Of a DNA stretch of 64,000 nucleotides, positions 1 through 12,628 are shown piece after piece. Numbering within the stretch: position 1 is the first letter of the stretch; the number at the start of each line of letters is the position of its first letter. The DNA comes from Bigelowiella natans CCMP2755 (taxonomy: Eukaryota; Cercozoa; Chlorarachniophyceae). The DNA lies in contig ADNK01000008.1 in NCBI GenBank assembly GCA_000320545.1, positions 1-64,000 of the forward strand. The letters are read 5' to 3'. The notes beneath the pieces were generated by a model that saw nothing but the letters and a program-made list of their open reading frames with translations, was not told where the DNA came from and ran no database searches. Position numbers and translations under genes: made by a program.

Positions 1-1
1 A

Positions 2-2854
2 GATGAAGGAGAGGAACATCCCCTACTTCCAGAATTCCGAACGGAAGCAAATAACTGTTTTAGCCTCTTTGATCCACCACCTTCAAGTCTTACTAAGTGT
101 AGTTCTGTCGCAAACCAAGTGTATCTAAACCCCTTTTCCCAACAACAGGCGGAGCCACGACATGAGAAACGGGTGGTGTGGATGATCCCGAGAGGAATCT
201 CTATTACATGTAAGGGAGCGGCAGTTTGCCAACAACGGAATTTTTAGAAAAACGGAACCTCACCTACACCGACACCAGGGGGGGGGGGAGGGAGGAGGAG
301 GCCCAAAGGAAAATAGAGCGCCCCCCCCCCCCCCTCCTGCTGAACCCGGAAAGAGGAAAAGGAGAGGGCCGCGTCTCAACTTATCAACCGAAAGTATGTC
401 AGCAGCATTTTGACACTAGCAAGGAAGAATACTGCAACAATTGGAAGTAGAAGAAGAAGTAGCAGCCGAGATAGCAGTCACTATCTTGCCTATTATTGTT
501 ATTATTATCATTACTATCACTATTGTTATTCTTCTTCTAGTGGTGCTGACATTGCAGCATTCCACCCACACCACATAGACACTCAACGGTACCCTGAAAA
601 TGAGCTAAGCAGTTCATGGGAAGTCTCAAAATCGGGTTGTTTCAAGGTGATATAATAGCCCGCTCCCATGATGATGATGATGATGATGATGACGACAGCG
701 ACAATCGTAGATGTAGCAGTAGTAGTGCGGATAATGATGATGATGATGAAGAAGTCATTAGAAGATAGCCTTTTTGTTGGTATGCATGAGGCTCTAGATT
801 GCAGCAGCGTATCCTTCTCTTCTTCTTCTTCGTCTCCCATCATCAACACCATCATCATCACCAACATTTGGCAAACATCATCACACACATAATGCTGCCC
901 CTGATTCTCAATGCGACATCTCTTCCTTCCACCCTGAACAACCAAGACTCGCGGATTCGAGATCAGAAGAGAAGGCATTCTCAAAGCACCTGAGAAGCGA
1001 TTTGGAATAAGCAATGGCGGTATCGCTCACTCAGGGAGTAGCATCGATAGGGACTATGAGAGAAAGGGGGGGGGGGGGAGGGTAGTATCTGCCCTCTTTT
1101 CCTTTCTATCTCCACACCTCTCTTCTTCCACTATTCCTACTGCTGCTGCTGTTTTTGATTTTGGGGTCTATTGAATTGAATTTTGTCATTTTCATTGGTT
1201 CTCTCCGTTTCCCCTTATCATCATCATCATCATCCGCAGGAAGTACTAGCACGAAGATCAATGGAGGGAGGGCATCACCGAAGGGCCTCGTGAATCCGGA
1301 CTATCTACATCAGTTAGGCCGACTAGGAGGTAAAGAATATATATACGATAGTGTGTGCGTGTGTATTTTTTGTATTTAAGAAAGAGGAAGGGAGGGGGAG
1401 AGAGAGAGAGAGAGAGGGAGTAAAATCCCAAATTTGCAACATTATCCTCCGGAGATGGCAGCGATTTGCAGCAAGTCCCGTCAAAATATAGTATCAATAT
1501 TTTATTCACACACACCGTCGCATAACAACTCTCCCTCCCCGTCTCTCTCTCTCTCTCTCTCTTTCTTTCTCTCTTTCTCTCTCGTTCTGTGTACATTCCA
1601 TCCTCTGATATTGATGATGACGATGATGAAGGGGGGGCATCTGCTCATGTGTACAAGATGCTAAATACACGCTTCTTGAAGGGTGCAGAAGGTGGTTGAA
1701 ATAAAGGGGGGGGGGGGGAGGAAAAGATGGCAATAGTGCTTAATATATGAACCAAATATCTCAGAGATTCGAAAGTGCCAATAGAAGAGATAATTCTTGT
1801 TTCGCGACACGATCGTCCATATTATTATCGTCAAACAAGTGAAAAGTAGTAGTCCAAGTATTAGATGACCATTATATGTATACTATCAGCAGCAGTAAAG
1901 TAGTAGCGGTAGTAGAAGTAGTAGTAGTAGTAGTAGTGGGGCACTTGAAGCTTTAGTGAAATCCAGAAGGAAGGAGAGCCTGCATCGATTTATCTAAGAG
2001 AAGTTGTACGTACTGCTCTCAGAAGACGTACAAGACAGAGACGGGCAAGATGACCACAATGGCAACGACGACGAGAAAGGAGGCGATATGAGCAGCAGTG
2101 AGGAAGAATACTTACACACTAGCTCATCAGCACGAAAAATATACAACATAGTGGAAGAACATTTCATTTTCTTCTTCTTCTTCATATGATTCTCTTATCT
2201 CATTGACCTAAATCATCAATCCCCCATCGTCATTCATTCCCCATTTCCTTCTGTAACATTACGAACGGTGATAACAGGCCTGACGGACGAGATCTTGGTA
2301 GCTGTGAAGCAAATCCCTGTCGCGGACACGAAGCTCAGGCAGCAAATCGTGCAGGTTGTTACCCGAGAGACAAAGCATGATGTATGTATATTTATATAAG
2401 AGCGGGAAGAGTCCTGGCCTATGTTGTTGTTGTTGTTGTTATTATTGTTGTTATAATCAGTCGATGCTGCTGCTGCTTGTTTCGCTCTGATACTTACATG
2501 GAAAATACACAATTATATCGAACGTCTTCCTCCCCCACAACAACCTCTTATTACGTCAGGAACTACGTGTCTGCCAGGAGACTAGCTCTAGGTAGTAGTA
2601 GCAGCAGTAGTAATAGTAGTAGGATGAGTATACCGTCAATCAATTCCAGGGGAAGAAAGCGAAGGGGGGGTAGGCGCACATTCAACTAATCAGCCCTCTC
2701 TCCCTCCCTCCCTCCCTCCCCCCCCTCTCGAAGATACCTCATCGGCTACTTCGGAGCCTTCTTCTGTGATGGGACAGTAAATATTGCTCTCGAGTATGTT
2801 TCAGCATATATGCGTGTGTATGTGTGCGCGCGTGTGTATGTTTGTATAAGTAAA

Positions 2855-2894
<40 letters not shown>

Positions 2895-3446
2895 CTGAAT
2901 ATATAGAAGTGTGTGCGCGCTGAAAATGAAGGGGCGAGGAGTCTCTCCATGCACTAGTTAATGATGAGTGATGTAGAGTATATGAAAATATGCTTGGAAG
3001 CTGCGTCCTCCTCCATCGTCATCCCAACATCGTATAATATATACCTGCATACAGGTACATGAACCAAGGATCTCTTTCCGATGTGATGAAGGAGGTACTA
3101 AGATGGAGCATGCGAGCGAGCCACCAACGGCCAGCATGTCTGCAATGATTTTGCTACTGGCGTGATTTAATGTGGGTGGCGGTGGTGATGACGTGCGGTC
3201 GGTGATATTGGGCAAAGGGGCAAAAGGGTGAATAGAGTCATATGATCGTTGTCCTCGGGCTACAATCTGACATCATTATCATCATCCTGCTTTTTCTCTT
3301 TCTTCTTCCTCTTCTCCTTCTTCCGATTCCTTCATCACCAATCTATAAACGGTAGGCTGGCCCTTTCCCCCTTGATGTATTGGCATCGGCAACCCATCAG
3401 ATCTTAGAAGGTGTGCAGTTTTTGCACTCTAAGAAGGTAGTTATCA

Positions 3447-3482
<36 letters not shown>

Positions 3483-3611
3483 TACCTGCCCTACTTTGCG
3501 ATTTATGCTGTATTGCTCCATGATCTTCTTATTCTTCTTCTTCTTCTTCTTCTGCAGGTAGTGCATAGGGATATCAAACCCGAAAACTTGCTTGTAAACG
3601 ACAGGGGAGAG

Positions 3612-3652
<41 letters not shown>

Positions 3653-3878
3653 GATAATAATAAAAATAATATTAAGAATAAAAATATTAATAATGATACT
3701 AATACCACACAACACCGCCGGATATGCATCTCATGCTGAGAGAACAAGCAATCGTAGCGGCAAAAGGAGCGATACCGTCCTCACGTCATTAGTTGTACGT
3801 CCTATTCATAAAAAGCAAAAATGCGCTTTGATTCTGGGTCTTCGACTAGCTTTCGTAGCATCATACATCATATTTGTT

Positions 3879-3930
<52 letters not shown>

Positions 3931-5424
3931 AGGTCAAATTGGCCGACTTTGGTATTCTTGCTGAGCTTGAAGCTACCATCGGCCAACGCAACACCTACAT
4001 AGGGACGGCGGTGTATATGAGGTATTTGTAACAATATATGTCAATATTCCATTCATTTTATTAGTCGCGTGATCATGCATGCATGCTTCTACTCATCTAT
4101 AACGATCCTCCCCCCTTCCCCCCTCCCCCTCCCTCCCAAAAAACAACCATCTACTGGTGTATTCTGTGTTGTTTGTGTGCGGTCGTAGTCCGGAGCGCAT
4201 CTCAGCCCAGCCATACTCGTTTTCCTCTGATATCTGGAGCGTTGGCATCACCCTCATCGCCTGTTCGCTGGGAGAGAAACCGTGCGTAACTCTCGAATAA
4301 TCGACAGTTAACCGCATTTTGTCTCATAGCACAGCGTGCATACATACTTATGGAGAATTGAATCTGCAGCTTTGTTGTTGTTCTTCTTCTTCTTCCTCCT
4401 CCTCCTCCTCCTCTTCTTCTTCTTGACGTAGATTCGGAAAGCAGGCTGAGATGGGGATCTTCGGGCTCGCAGCTCGGATATGCGACGGAATCGTCCCTGA
4501 ACCAGGGAAACATGTGTCGAAGTCGTTCAAGATCCTCGTGGACATGTGCTGCAAAAAGGTGACGTGTCCTCCTTTCATTCCTCCTCTTCTGCTGACTGTG
4601 GTGAGTGCTGCGTATGGTTTCGTTTGTAAAGCCTCCTCCTCATCATCCTGTGGTGCTTGTGCAAAGGACCCACACGAAAGGGCAAAGGCGTCGGAGCTTC
4701 TAGGATACGAATTCCTGAAAGAGCATGATGTCAGGTCTGCTGTTTGGCCTTTTATGATGAGAAAGGTAGCAACCCAGTGGTAATTATCAGCGGCGAGAGC
4801 GACGATATACAGATCGTCTTAGTTCTCGCAGAGGAAGAAGGAATAGTGGTGGTGAGGAGGGAGAAACGTCTATGAAAATGCAGACGATTTTGTGTGTATG
4901 TCCTCCGTAATGACCTTGCGTGTTTTTGTAAATAGGAGAAAGGATTCCAGAAGATGATTACGAAGAGGCTCGGTCGTGTTCGGAAGGTTGCCTTTAGTCG
5001 CTGCACCCGCGAAGAATACGCACGCAGCTAATACGCGCAGAATTTGGCTGATCGAAGCATGTTTCTTATGATTTGTTGGTGCTGCAGGACTTGGAAGTCA
5101 TCTCAGAGCTATATGCAACGGAGATCATCGAGGAGGCCAGGCTGCAGCAGCAGGTGATGATGAGCACGTACGTGTGCATGTGCGTCTAGTAGAGGCTTCT
5201 CCCACCCACACACTACTCACCGGCGATACCTATGCGTGTCCCTCCCCTCCCCCCCCCTCGTCGTTTAGGAAGAGAAGTCCAGCTCGTTCGAGTACAAGCG
5301 CTCTTTGTTCCATAAGAGCAATTACTCGAGAATTGCAGAGCAGTTGGGGATGGTATCTGTTGACGACGTTGCTTTGGCGGTCGAGGCAAAGCTGAAATAC
5401 CTCCTATCTGATGATCGGGTCTAG
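2..5424 (+). CDS. MAP kinase kinase (STE7/MEK-like), 5' partial
   Basis: Dual-specificity protein kinase of the MAP2K family, expected to phosphorylate a MAP kinase in the cytosol. Phase-consistent exons: 1240-1329, 1632-1691, 2278-2354, 2560-2591, 2734-2793, 3055-3094, 3356-3436, 3558-3611, 3933-4021, 4189-4281, 4432-4558, 4667-4765, 4936-4986, 5088-5153, 5269-5424. They encode in order a glycine loop (GGGASAHVYK), the lysine motif VAVKQI, HRDIKPEN, DFG, an activation loop with Thr-x5-Thr as in plant MAPKKs, SPERI, and DIWSVG. A C-terminal extension of about 130 residues ends at 5424. Probable upstream exons lie at 947-1037 and about 547-648, and a frame open from the window edge runs to 247. 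None supplies a convincing start Met, so the N terminus is unresolved or outside the window. Family certain; 5' structure uncertain. Confidence 0.85.
2860..2889. repeat. (TA)n microsatellite in kinase intron
   Basis: Pure TA, preceded by (TG)n with GCGC interruptions. Confidence 0.9.
3448..3481. repeat. (CA)n microsatellite in kinase intron
   Basis: About 33 bp of CA, 11 bp after the splice donor of exon 3356-3436. Confidence 0.9.
3882..3930. repeat. (TC)n tract forming a splice-site pyrimidine tract
   Basis: About 46 bp of TC ending in TTTCTAG directly before the exon at 3933. A complementary (GA)n lies at 3617-3651 at the other end of the same intron, so the two could pair. Confidence 0.85.
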
Positions 5425-6590
5425 ATGAGCATGTGTACAATGACTGCTGGATCCGAGCGCCTGCTGCCTCGATCCTAGTCTTTCCGGACGATACTTCCAA
5501 GGCACACATATATGCGTGTTGGGTATTTTGCTAACAACATTGCATACTAAAAATATGTACGAATCTAGGAAGGGGCTTTATTTCCCACCCCAGGTATGTG
5601 TGCAAATGTGTTGCTACATGCTAGGTCCGGACGAGTCCTCGACCAACGAACGTACTCTATGAGCATTATTCTGTTGTCGTCGTCGTTGTTGTTGTTGTTG
5701 TTGTTGCGCAGCGCTCCATTTACGCGTGCAATCCTTCAATTGTATTCGCGGCCTCATGCTCATGCTATGCACATGTACGCGCACATACGACTTATTTAGA
5801 CTAGATGAGGTTTTCCGGTTTTCCGCAGTATGCAAAGGCGAACGCACAGAGCGGATCGAGCTTGCATGAGACGGATGTATAGACACACGTACAGATACAT
5901 TAATGTCTACATAGATAGGAATGATGTGATAAAATCTTTCTAAAAGTCATCCGGCGGCGGAGCTCGTATGCAGTTGCTGCGGGGCGCGGTCGTATAGCGA
6001 AGTACGAACAGCTCGCTCGACTATGTCTAAATGTATGGAGTTCATGTAGTCGCAACCAGCAATGCTGCAGTGTTGCGATCGAAGTGTTCGGATGAATGTG
6101 CATTTGCTTTGATGCTCGCGACGAGTCTGTCACAATAATATGCGCATTCTTTCTAGCATTGCAATCTTTATAACTCTAGCTAGAACTCATGATCGAAGCA
6201 GTCCCATGAAAGCGGAGCACTAACAAAAGGAACGAGACTAGCTGGCTAGGGAAAAAAGGATAAAATACTGTTGAAGCTTGTTATCTGCATGCAAATACAT
6301 GTTGTGCTCGAGCCCATGAAAGCATTTTTGTTTTCATGTCATTAATTCGCATGACGTGTCTAGATGTGCAAATTGTCATGTGCTTTTTAAGACGAGAGCT
6401 AACAGCCTGCTTCAATTTATTGAGAGTTGTAGCTGCGCACTCACTGCATTCATTCAACGATGAGCTTGCCTGATTTCTCATCTACACGCACGATCCATAC
6501 AACGTGCACAATGGTGGGAATTATTTATTTTTTTAACCTTTATTATCATTGAAATACAGATCCCTATCGATCTCATCGCTACTATAATGT

Positions 6591-6618
<28 letters not shown>
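5425..6618. other. convergent spacer between kinase and MiaB-like gene
   Basis: No gene is visible. The stretch has a GTT repeat near 5688-5706, many short palindromic words, GAGACGGATGTAT at 5868-5880, and an ATC microsatellite at about 6593-6621 that ends at the stop codon of the next gene. Both neighbours end here. Confidence 0.6.
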
Positions 6619-6622
<4 letters not shown>

Positions 6623-8275
6623 TTCGACTTCACCATCTCGCCGATCAGCGTGTAGGCCCTGACCTCCTCGATCTTTACATTGACGAGTTGTCCCTTGAGA
6701 GCATCACCATCGCCATCAAAATACACTAGCTTGTTGTGGCGACTGCGGCCGAAAGCTTGCTCTGCGTTGCGTGGGTTGACTCCCTCAACGAGTACTTCTA
6801 GCTCGCGGCCAGCAAACCGCTGTGCGCGCTCCTCGGCCACCTCGTTCACAACGGCGTTAAGGCGATTTAGCCGATCGTTCTTCACAAAGTCCGCGATTTG
6901 ATTCTCCCACTCAGCTGCCGGCGTGTTGGGGCGCGGAGAGTATGCTGCGGTGTTGACGCGGTCAAAACCAATATCTCGCACCAGCTGCAACGTTCTCTGA
7001 AACTGCTCCTCCGTCTCCCCGGGAAATCCAACGATGGCATCACCGCTGATGGAAGCATCCGGCATAAAGTGGCGAATTGTGTCGATGATCGTTCGGTATC
7101 GTTGGTGCGTGTATCCTCGCTTCATCTCGCGTAGGATGTCGTTGTCGCCGCTCTGGAACGGAATATGGAAGAATTCGCACATCTGTATGTAGGGGAGCAT
7201 GCAAGGTTGCGAGGAGAGAAAGGAGGAGGAGGAGGAGGAGTGGGAGATCAGGAAACGTATAACGATGAACATGTCGTACTTTAACTAATCAGTGATGTAT
7301 AGTCGCATTGTCTTTATTATGGATATCTCTCTATTCATCCGTGGTTATTACCCCCCCCCTCACTGCCCTTCTTACTTACTTTTGGTAGTTCGCTGCAGGC
7401 CTTTATCAATCGGTGTGAGAAGTACCGGGGATGTGATGTGGCAAACCGAATGCGCTCGATACCTTATCATCATCATCATCACCATCATTATTACCATTTA
7501 TCATTTTGCGAACAAGCGAGGACAAAAACAGACGAGTCAGTCGCCAATGGCTGCTGGATCACACTTCAACTGGCCCAACCCGCCCCCTCAGGTGCAGTAG
7601 CAAAGCAATCGCACAATCATCACAAAAGCAGCCACCCCAACTACTACTACGACTACTACGACTACTACTACTACAACCTTTCACGTCGTGAACGTGGTTC
7701 AATAGGTCGGTGAATGTCCAAGCACGTCTTCCCGAGTGGTCATCAGCAAGGCCTGGGAGATCGCGTCCGTAAGCATCCACGTTCTGGCCTAGCAGCGTCA
7801 CCTCCTTGAAACCCAGATCAGCCACCATTTGCATCTCACCCTATTATTGTTATTGTTGTTGTTGTTATTATTATTATTATTATCATTATTGGCGAACGGT
7901 GTATGTGCGAGAATAAACAAGCGCGTTGAAACAACTCCTGTCATCATCAGCGCGCCCCCTTCCATATCATTGAGAGATATGTAGCGAGGGGAAAGATAGA
8001 TCGAGGACGACGAGAGGAGATGTTCGGGTGTGTGTCTGTTGATAACTGTGAGTGTGCGCGCGCGCGCGCATAGAATTCGCTCTACGCAATGATCGATGAT
8101 AGCGAGTTTGGTCATCCTTTCTAGGGACTATTAATACTTTGATGTTCTCTGGAAGGCGGCTCTGCTCGTGACCCCTTACGTTTGGAACAACGCAATACGT
8201 GCACTTTTCGTTGCACCCGTAGATCACGTTTACCTAGTCGATCGATTCATGATATGATGTTACTACAATTCGAAG

Positions 8276-8314
<39 letters not shown>

Positions 8315-8598
8315 TTTTAGTTCCACCCACTGTTACTAATCTTATTTCATCATCAATTCTTCTTATATCACCCATGCAGATATATCCGAGTCCCGCTTTG
8401 GCACAGTGATGTCCTCCTCGATGTAGATGTTTTCGGTCGCCAGGACTTGCTCACCGTCGCGGTTCTGCTCCAACAGCTGGCTGATACGGTTTGCATGCTG
8501 AGGACCCATTACAATATCCACCTGCAGCAGAGGATATGCATCGAAACGAAGTAGCTGTGAGCAATGACAAGCGGCGGCAAAATGTTGGATACGACGAC

Positions 8599-8636
<38 letters not shown>

Positions 8637-9579
8637 ATTCTTCGCGGAGTTCTGCATCATAGATATTACGTATCCTCCTCTTCGCCCTTGTCACACTATC
8701 ATCACAGCCTACAAATTCTAAAGATTTGTATTTCTTTGTGCCGTTTTGCTTGCATGACTCGCACAAAGTTAGCATCAACTCACCTCTGGGACTCTCCGAA
8801 GCAGTTGCTGGCCTTCCTGTTGGGCTACGCATCCTGCAACGATAATTTTCAAATCGCCCATGTGTTGCCGTTTCCTCTTCGCTTGAGATCCGAGCGCCGA
8901 GTAGACCTTGTTTTCCGCCTTTTCCCGGATGGAGCACGTATTGTAGACGAGGATGTCTGCCTTGGAAGCTTCATCGGTGCACTCATACCCAACCGATTCC
9001 AGAACCCCCGCCATTCTCTCTGAGTCTGCGAGATTCATCTGGCAGCCGAACGTGTGGATGTGAAACTTTTTCCTACGGGGTTGTTGTGCAATATGAGAAC
9101 ATATATGCGAAGGGAGAACATGAAAGAATAAGAATTAGGACATTTTGGGAAGCATACCTTTTCTCCCCATCTTTGTCGGTTCCCTCAAGTCCCGGTCTCT
9201 TCATAACTTGTCCATCTTTACCACAAAATTCAGCTGCTTCAATTTCCTCAGGACTCTCCACGACGTTCGGACGGATGAGGGTGCTTGGTCTTAGTCGCCG
9301 CCACGGTGTGAATACGCTGCGAGCTGTGGGTATCGTCCTAGTTTCAAAGGTAAAATAAGACTTAGCTGCGTCATAAGCGTGCTAGCATATCTTCTCTTCC
9401 GAGCAGAGAGAGGAATCGATGGCCGAGAGATGCAGCATATGGGGTATGCAGATACTAGTGCTAACAAACCTGAGAGAAGATGACGATGGCAACGAGCGGG
9501 GCGCTCTACGGATTCTTTGGGAAAACGTTCTACTATCCACACCCAGGACGATGCAGCTAAGTAGAGTAAGTAGCAGCAT
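6619..9579 (-). CDS. miaB: MiaB-type tRNA-2-methylthio-N6-(dimethylallyl)adenosine synthase with two-part plastid-type leader
   Basis: Radical-SAM methylthiotransferase that adds the ms2 group to i6A37 of tRNAs. Eight exons in phase: 9470-9579, 9158-9337, 8784-9072, 8372-8521, 8138-8233, 7678-7840, 7380-7462, 6619-7182 (544 residues). An N-terminal UPF0004 domain carries the three cluster cysteines (FGCQMN, NTCSIRE, AGCVAQ), then the radical-SAM motif CNEKCTYC, then a C-terminal TRAM domain. The start at 9579 gives a signal peptide ([13 protein letters not shown]) followed by about 70 residues rich in Arg, Ser and Pro before the catalytic domain. This resembles a secondary-plastid leader, so I infer action on plastid tRNAs; a mitochondrial CDK5RAP1-like role is the alternative. 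It is divergent from the 5-phosphatase gene, 400 bp away. Confidence 0.93.
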
Positions 9580-9979
9580 CCTGGTTCCTTCAAGGAAGGG
9601 TCAGGAAAGGGGGTGGGGAATGGGTGATTATCCGGAGATTTGACAGAGATTCCAAGGAAACTGTCCGGTTCACATGAAATCTCCGGCCAAAAATATCGTC
9701 GAATTTTGAGGAAAATAGCCTACATTCGAACTCTGCGTCATCATTCCTCCCAGCATGTCTGCTGGGGCATTTTATGTTAAGTTGTTCCTGGTATGTTTGA
9801 TTTTTGCATCTTCATTCGTGTGTTGCTGCACAGGCTTTAGCCAGACTCTTCGTTGCCTGAACTGATTTTTATATAACCCGTATATATCGTAACATTTATG
9901 TCCAGATTCTCTATCTCCACCTCGGCTCCGTAGGTGTAGAAAAAAGGGAAAAACACGCGACAACGATCATTTCCTGAGA
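9580..9979. promoter_or_regulatory. shared divergent upstream region
   Basis: A 400-bp stretch between two start codons facing away from each other, presumably holding both promoters. I see no clear TATA box or other named element and no further gene. Confidence 0.35.
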
Positions 9980-11378
9980 ATGGGGGCAGGACAGTCCGGT
10001 GGCCAGGCGACCGTCCGGACACCTTTTCAGTGCGCAGACTCTTTGAATGTGGACTGGAAAACTGCCATTCCCAAGGGTTCTAATAAGTACGTAGCAGAGA
10101 ATTTCTTTGTCTCATCATTAAGTTCTTGAGTACATGTGTTGATTGGTGGGCATTCGAGCAGCGTCACCATCTGGACTGGTACGTGGAACATCGGGGGATG
10201 TCGAATCAGTAATTCCAATATTCTTCATTATCATAAGCAGTGGTTAACATATACCGCCATTCTCATCAACAGACGAGGACTTGTCCCCGTGGCTACTGCG
10301 AGGGTTGGAACGTGAAGGCGGGATTGTTCTACCTGATGTGATATGTATTGGCCTTCAAGAAGTTGTACGTAGCATCTCGACTCTTTTTGGATACTACTTG
10401 CATCATTCGTCATCATGATATTCATCATCACCATCCTCGTCGCCATCATCATCTCAATATCAGGTTGGACTGACTGACCAAAAGCGACAATGCGGGTTTG
10501 CTATGAACGCTGCCAGGTCTTACGAATGAAGATCACTACATGTCTTCATCCGGACGGAGACTCCGGCACGCTGGCAGAATTGAATTTCCCTTTTTACCGG
10601 AGGAAGGGAGTGGGCTGCTTTCTATTTCGTTGGGTTGTTCCCATTTTCGAATTATCTAACCGTGTGTTCTGTTGCGCCGTGTGGCTGGATTGCTTTGTGC
10701 TGTTCAAAAGGATCGACCGCCAGTGCGCCACAATTTACAACTACACGAAAGACAACGTGACGAAGGCTTGGCGCAGGGTTGGTTTCAATGCAGCATCCAT
10801 GCGTATTTGTGACCGCGGCCGCTCTAGCAACAACGCATCGATATGCATGCAGCACCTGCTACCTCGTCGTATTCATATAACAAACTATTGGGTATTTGTA
10901 GACTGTGGAGAAGTGCCTGACGAAGGTGGTGATGTTCGCGACGGAGGGGTCATCATCGACAACAAAGAAGAAGGAAGATGAGGAAGATACAAAGACTCCA
11001 CAAACGGACGGAAGCTCACCACAAGATCCTTCATCAGAGTACTGTTGCGTTGTGTGCAAACAGGTGACCATCGTCGTAATGGTCCTCATTCTTGTTCTGA
11101 CAATTTCTTTCATATCATGTTGTGGTACTTTTACTTTTCCACAAACCCGTTTACTATGGTGATGTTATTGCTATTCAGATGGTTGGCATTTTGAGCCTCG
11201 TTTTTGTTCGAAGAAAATGGAGAAAGAAGGTCACCAACATGAGGACGTATCACATGGGAACAGGCTTCATGGGCGTAGGTTAGTAGCAATAGCAAGGATA
11301 ATTGCCACAACCGTCAACGTCGTTGTAATATTCGGCACTCCTCTCTCCTCGTTTACAACTGGGGGACAGGCGAAAGGA

Positions 11379-11418
<40 letters not shown>

Positions 11419-11690
11419 TCAGGTAAGAACAAGGGAGCAATTGGGTCATGGTTCGAAATCAACGGTTTAAGATGCCTCTTCGCCAACGCTCATCTAGATA
11501 GCGGCCAGGCGGCTGTAGAAAAGAGAAACCAAAGCCTTTCGCTTATTCTAAGTCCGCATTGCAGTAGATATATCGTGATAGAGTTCTGTTTCTTGCTCTG
11601 CCTCCCTCCCCTCTCATTCCTCCTCCTCCTCCTCCTCCTCCTCCTCCTCCTCCTCCTACTCCTCCTGTGACGGAATATAATCTTGACTCG

Positions 11691-11726
<36 letters not shown>

Positions 11727-12551
11727 ATTGTCCCGAAAAGATTTTGAAAAATCATATATCTTGCGAGTGAGGTGCCCTAATGCACGTAAATATTCATTAG
11801 TCCGTGTTTTCGATATCGCTTCTCTTCTGGTTGTAACATTTGGAACGCCTTCTCCTCTTACATGCTGCTGCTCCAATAAATGACTTACATCAGAGGACTT
11901 TCAAGTGCGGCATGGCGACGTGGATTTGATGTTGCTCGCTGGCGATCTCAATTACCGTTTGGATTTTGACAACACGGAGAGGGTAGGAGGGGTAGATATA
12001 GTGTGGTTGGTTAAGAGTGTGCAGCTGAACATCACCCCTCCTTGTTGCTATGTTGTTGGTGTCGCAGTCTTCGTTGAGATCGCTATATTTGAGCAGCAAA
12101 CAACCCCTTACTATTAACTTACTCTTTACGGCAGGTTTGCAACTTGATTCGCAATTGCGAATACAAGATACTCCTCTCTGCGGACCAGCTCGCCAAGCAA
12201 ATGGCTGCCGCAAAGGCCAAAAGTAATGGCGATGACGATGACGATGACGATGATGACGATACCGACGATGGTGCGAGGATTACAAAGTGCATGAGGATGC
12301 TGCGAGAGCCGCAGATCACCTTCCCACCGACGTACAAGCTAGTACCAATGACCAACGAGTACAGTGTGAACGAGAAAAACGGCAAAGTACGGATGCCCGC
12401 GTGGTGCGATAGGATCCTATACGTCGTCTCCTCCAACGCTGAGGCTAGCAAGGCGGTTTCGAACATCTTCTATACGGCCACCCCTCTGTACTCGTCAGAC
12501 CATAAACCAGTGTCTGCGTTGTACCACGTTGTGTTGGATGAAGATATATGA
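9980..12551 (+). CDS. inositol polyphosphate 5-phosphatase (type II-like)
   Basis: Removes the 5-phosphate from phosphoinositides or inositol phosphates. Ten exons in phase: 9980-10086, 10162-10208, 10273-10364, 10464-10516, 10711-10777, 10902-11063, 11179-11278, 11423-11563, 11894-11982, 12135-12551 (424 residues). All family motifs are present in order: TWNIGG, GKNKGAI, NAHLDSG, the signature LLAGDLNYR, PAWCDRIL and SSDHKPV. Two features are unusual. The N terminus MGAGQS suits N-myristoylation and would place the enzyme on membranes. A run of about ten Asp, encoded by a GAY repeat, is inserted before the substrate-binding PPTYKL region. No other domain (RhoGAP, Sac, SH2) is present. A degenerate copy of the last codons lies just downstream. 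Confidence 0.93.
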
Positions 12552-12628
12552 TCATCGGCGGCAACAAGCAAGACGGATGTAATTTAATTGGTTGGATGAC
12601 GATATACGATCATCGACGGCAACGAGCG
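12534..12628 (+). repeat. imperfect 58-bp-period duplication over the 5-phosphatase stop codon
   Basis: Bases 12534-12570 and 12592-12628 match at about 32 of 37 positions. The first copy contains the last codons and the TGA stop; the second has CGA in its place. Confidence 0.75.

Noticed and set aside
10490-10981. Plus-strand 163-codon frame
   Set aside because: It overlaps the 5-phosphatase exons in another frame; the shorter exons carry conserved sequence and splice in phase.
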